Assembly: GCA_041611095.1 (NCBI GenBank)
Contig: JBFINP010000096.1
Span: forward strand, 1-7,949
Direction: 5' to 3'
DNA: 7,949 nucleotides
Source: UBA6912 sp041611095
GTDB taxonomy: Bacteria; Actinomycetota; Acidimicrobiia; Spongiisociales; UBA5794
Shown here: positions 5,707 through 7,949 of the stretch, one piece after another
Layout of the letters: every line of letters begins with the position of its first letter
Position numbering within the stretch: the first letter of the stretch is position 1
The notes under the pieces: generated by a model
Database searches by the model: none
What the model was told of the DNA's origin: nothing
What the model saw: the letters and a program-made list of their open reading frames with translations, nothing else
Translations under genes and position numbers: made by a program

Positions 5707-5865
5707 TCAGTCGTCCCAGCGGGCGACGATGGCTGCGAACTCACGGTCGATGTGTGCCTGGTCGCCGGTTCGCCACAACTCGGCGGTCATCTCCCGCCAC
5801 CCGACGAGGGCAGTGCCCATCACGAGCGTCACCAGCGTGACACCGAAGACTGCGAGAACCGACAT
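5707..5865 (-). CDS. Small single-pass membrane protein, 52 residues
   Basis: This is a short frame from ATG 5865 to TGA 5707. Residues 2-23 (VLAVFGVTLVTLVMGTALVGW core) form one strongly hydrophobic helix with no basic residue before it. Residues 24-52 are polar and mixed in charge, include REMTAELW and end in IVARWDD. The start has the best Shine-Dalgarno sequence in the window, GGAGGGAG, 7-10 bases upstream. I recognise no family. It sits directly upstream of the SARP regulator gene and is divergent from the ECF sigma gene, so a role as a membrane partner or signal-linked peptide for one of these is conceivable but unproven. The combination of start site, membrane segment and lack of overlap with another gene makes it likely real. 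Confidence 0.72.
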   Translation of the reverse strand: MSVLAVFGVTLVTLVMGTALVGWREMTAELWRTGDQAHIDREFAAIVARWDD

Positions 5866-5872
5866 GACCCTA

Positions 5873-5880
5873 CTCCCTCC
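5873..5880 (-). promoter_or_regulatory. Strong ribosome binding site of the small membrane protein
   Basis: The minus strand reads GGAGGGAG with 7 bases between its end and the ATG at 5865. It is the strongest such site in the window and is the main evidence that the 52-residue frame is translated. Confidence 0.65.
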
Positions 5881-5911
5881 GCTCGGACTGGCCTGGCCAC
5901 ATCAAACCCGC

Positions 5912-6007
5912 AAACGCTTCAAAACGCCATGAGACCGCAGACCCAAAACGCGCGAAGAAATCCGGCGAGGATGTCACCCAAAACCGGCCGCAGGAACGTC
6001 GAAACGC
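5912..6007. repeat. AAACGC word cluster in the SARP/sigma divergent region
   Basis: AAACGC occurs at 5912-5917, 5922-5927, 5946-5951 and 6002-6007; the first two are one helical turn (10 bp) apart. A 9-base direct repeat, ACCCAAAAC, occurs at 5941-5949 and 5976-5984. All lie on the plus strand between the two divergent genes. They could be binding sites for the adjacent SARP regulator, since SARPs usually bind direct repeats near promoters, or for another factor. This is a proposal from position and repetition only. Confidence 0.4.
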
Positions 6008-6011
6008 CGAG

Positions 6012-6464
6012 ATGACCGACGAGGAGATCTACCGCAAGTACGCCGACGACCTGGTGCGCTTCGCCACCGGGCTCGTCGGACCGTTCGATGCGCAAGACGT
6101 CGTCACCGATGCCTGCCTGCGATCTTTCCGGTCGAAGGCGTGGACGGGAGTCACCAACCACCGGGCCTATCTGTACCGGTCGGTGCTCAACCAGGCGCAC
6201 TCCCACCACCGCACGTCCTTGCGACGGCGGATGAGAGAGATGCGCAGCGCACCACCGGAGACGATCCCGGTGACGGAGACGGATCTCGACGTCCTCGATG
6301 CGGTGAATCGCCTCAGCGTGCAGCAGCGTGCCGCCGTGGTCCTCACCTACTGGGAGGATCTCGCGTCGGCGGACGTGGCGGCCCGACTCGGCATCTCGGA
6401 AGGCTCGGTGAAACGACATCTGGCCCGAGCCCGGCTGCGTCTCAAGGAGTATCTCGATGAGTGA
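6012..6464 (+). CDS. ECF-type RNA polymerase sigma factor
   Basis: At 150 residues this is a compact extracytoplasmic-function sigma factor, redirecting RNA polymerase to a small promoter set. Region 2 covers about residues 4-67: EEIYRKYADDLVRFATGLVG, then AQDVVTDACLRSFRS and AYLYRSVLNQAHSHHR. A short linker follows, and region 4 spans about 92-148, with LDAVNRLSVQQRAAVVLTYWEDL and the helix-turn-helix DVAARLGISEGSVKRHLARARLRLKE, which recognises the -35 element. The ATG at 6012 is the natural domain start, although its ribosome binding site is weak. The stop overlaps the next gene's ATG by 8 bp, so the two are translationally coupled, the arrangement usual for an ECF factor and its anti-sigma factor. 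The upstream DNA lacks any TA dinucleotide and so any ordinary -10, which may mean autoregulation or use of another alternative sigma factor. Confidence 0.9.
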   Translation: MTDEEIYRKYADDLVRFATGLVGPFDAQDVVTDACLRSFRSKAWTGVTNHRAYLYRSVLNQAHSHHRTSLRRRMREMRSAPPETIPVTETDLDVLDAVNRLSVQQRAAVVLTYWEDLASADVAARLGISEGSVKRHLARARLRLKEYLDE

Positions 6465-7949
6465 CCGCGCCGACGCCAAGCTTCGTGAACTGGCCTACCG
6501 GTTGATCCAGATGTCACCGGAGGCCCCACCTTTCCCGGAGGAAGACATGGTCCAGTTGCGGCCATCCCCAACCCGTTCCGCCCCGCCGCCCCGCCGGCGG
6601 CGCTCACCCCTCGTGCTCGCCGGCGCCGCTGCACTCCTCGTGTTGCTCGTCGTCGGCGCCCCGCTGTTGCTCGACCGGCTGTCCTCCGATGAGGTGACCG
6701 GCCCGGTCACGACCGGACCGGACACGGTGGCTCCAACCACGCCACCGACGGTACCCGTATCGACCACGGTCACGCCCGAGCCGGCCGTTCCGACCAACGT
6801 CACGCTCTACTTCGTCGATGGAGCCGGCGCCGTCACGCCGACGGCGCGTGTAGTCGACGCCGCGCCCGACGCTCACTCCAAGATCGCAGCCTCACTCGAG
6901 GCTCTTTTCGGCGGGGTCACCTCCGACGACGAAGCGATCGTCCCCGGTGTGACGTCGGCGATACCGGCGGGCACGTCGCTCCCGAGCTTGACGACCGACC
7001 TCACCGATTCGGCGGTCGGCACCGTCGAGGTGGCGGTCGGTGACCAGTTCGCCGGAGTCGACAGGACGGCCATCGCTCAGATCGTTTACACCGTCACGCA
7101 GTTCGCAGGTATCGACACGGTCAGCATCGTCGACGCCACCGGCGATCCCGTCGTCGTGGCGGACGGCACGGTCCTCGACCAGCCGCTCACCCGTGCCGAT
7201 CTCGTCGATACATTGCCGCCCGTGTTCCTCGACTGGCCGCCGATCAACGGCGTGGTGTCGTCGCCCTTCACGCTGACCGGCGTCGCCACCAACGTCGAAG
7301 GCGAGCTCGGCTATGAGCTCGTCGACACGAACGGCACCGTGATCGCCGCAGGGTTCATCGGCAATGCGTGCGGCGCCGATTGCTCCGAAGGCTTCTCGGC
7401 CGAGGCGGCCTACGAGTTGAACCAGGTCGACGTCGGCTCACTGGCGGTCTTCACAACTGCTCCGGACGGGACGCGGAGCAACGAGGTGCGTCACCTGCTG
7501 ACGATCGAGGCGGCACCCGGCGGCGACGGTGTCGCCGCCCCTTACGAGCTCTACTCCGACACCCGGGGTGGTCCGCCGCTCGACGGATCATTCGTCGTGG
7601 AGAGCCCGATCACCGTCTACGGGAACATGAGCCAAGGTCCTGAGGTGCGCATCAACGGGAATACGTACCCCGTCACCGACGGGTCGTTCGAGGCGGTCAT
7701 CGAGCTCGCCCCCGGCGTCAACGAGCTCTTCGTCGAAGACGGCGAGATCAACGTCGTCTACACCGTGACCTACCTCCCCGGCGGCACCGTGGAGTTCTCC
7801 TACCTCGACCGGGTCGGTCCCGACGAGATGGTGGCCGACTATGCCCAATGGCTCAGCGGCGAAGAGGCCAACCAGGCCGCCTTCGAGGACGGCGTCATCT
7901 CCTCCGTCGATGAGGGAGTGCCCAACGACTACTACATCCGCAACGTGAA
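6457..7949 (+). CDS. Membrane protein with GerMN and Gmad2 domains, candidate anti-sigma/sensor (3' partial)
   Basis: From ATG 6457 the frame stays open to the right edge, giving 497 residues so far. Residues 1-45 are a cytoplasmic head (LRELAYRLIQMSPEAPPFPEE), then RRRR (46-49) and one helix (about 51-72). A Thr/Pro-rich stalk (80-112) leads to a GerMN-like domain (about 114-236: NVTLYFVDGAG, SLEALFGG, TSAIPAGTSL, QIVYTVTQFAGIDTVSI). A Gmad2 immunoglobulin-like domain follows (about 258-350: WPPINGVVSSPFTLTGVA, a Cys305-Cys309 pair in NACGADC, SNEVRHLLTI). A further beta-rich segment (about 383-438) contains VRINGNTYPVTDGSFEAVIELAPGV motifs. GerMN and Gmad2 are known from spore germination and envelope proteins, but also occur in non-sporulating actinobacteria. 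The 8-bp overlap with the ECF sigma gene and the N-in, C-out layout suggest a membrane-bound anti-sigma factor or sensor. No ZAS zinc motif (HxxxCxxC) is visible in the head. Confidence 0.85.
   Translation, partial: MSDRADAKLRELAYRLIQMSPEAPPFPEEDMVQLRPSPTRSAPPPRRRRSPLVLAGAAALLVLLVVGAPLLLDRLSSDEVTGPVTTGPDTVAPTTPPTVPVSTTVTPEPAVPTNVTLYFVDGAGAVTPTARVVDAAPDAHSKIAASLEALFGGVTSDDEAIVPGVTSAIPAGTSLPSLTTDLTDSAVGTVEVAVGDQFAGVDRTAIAQIVYTVTQFAGIDTVSIVDATGDPVVVADGTVLDQPLTRADLVDTLPPVFLDWPPINGVVSSPFTLTGVATNVEGELGYELVDTNGTVIAAGFIGNACGADCSEGFSAEAAYELNQVDVGSLAVFTTAPDGTRSNEVRHLLTIEAAPGGDGVAAPYELYSDTRGGPPLDGSFVVESPITVYGNMSQGPEVRINGNTYPVTDGSFEAVIELAPGVNELFVEDGEINVVYTVTYLPGGTVEFSYLDRVGPDEMVADYAQWLSGEEANQAAFEDGVISSVDEGVPNDYYIRNV

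Noticed and set aside
5664..5744. GTG 5744 as start of the SARP regulator
   Set aside because: It would overlap the small membrane gene by 38 bp and add a Pro/Ser/Thr-rich stretch without conserved character or ribosome binding site.
5993..5997. GGAAC resembling an ECF -35 element before the sigma gene
   Set aside because: A -10 at the usual 16-17 bp spacing would fall inside the coding sequence, so it cannot easily drive this gene.

Overview
The window is about two-thirds G+C, densely coded and actinobacterial in character. The evidence is a DUF5317-type membrane protein, a SARP/BTAD regulator, an ECF sigma factor followed by a GerMN-Gmad2 membrane protein, and -10 boxes of the form TANNNT placed so that transcription would start on or next to the ATG. 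A member of Acidimicrobiia or a related actinobacterial class fits, but I cannot name a genus from sequence alone. No RNA gene, CRISPR array, insertion sequence or phage gene was seen.

Left part (1-1871). The 3' portion of an HD-GYP phosphodiesterase-like gene enters from the left edge. It overlaps by 8 bp a gene for a two-helix membrane protein whose soluble part reads as a degenerate HD-GYP domain with every recognisable metal-site residue replaced. This pair converges, with a 9-bp gap, on a DUF5317 membrane protein gene on the minus strand.

Middle part (1872-4802). The DUF5317 gene is divergent from a crotonase-fold enoyl-CoA hydratase/isomerase gene. That gene converges on a membrane-anchored TlpA-like thioredoxin gene across a perfect 9-bp inverted repeat. 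The thioredoxin gene is divergent from a cytoplasmic sulfite-oxidase-like molybdopterin protein gene. A HAD-family hydrolase follows the latter and apparently starts on a CTG that overlaps the preceding stop as CTGA. The DUF5317, TlpA and molybdopterin genes each have a TANNNT box 6-7 bp before the ATG, predicting leaderless mRNAs.

Right part (4803-7949). A SARP/BTAD regulator on the minus strand is preceded by a 52-residue single-pass membrane protein gene with a strong ribosome binding site. This pair is divergent from a short ECF sigma factor gene. The sigma gene overlaps by 8 bp a long membrane protein gene with a short cytoplasmic head, one helix, a Thr/Pro stalk, a GerMN domain, a Gmad2 domain and a further beta-rich repeat; it runs off the right edge. 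The intergenic region between the pairs contains no TA dinucleotide over 139 bp, so it lacks any standard -10 on either strand, but it carries four AAACGC words. I read this as a possible envelope-signalling locus: ECF sigma, candidate membrane-bound anti-sigma/sensor, small membrane protein and SARP regulator. This role is inferred, not shown.
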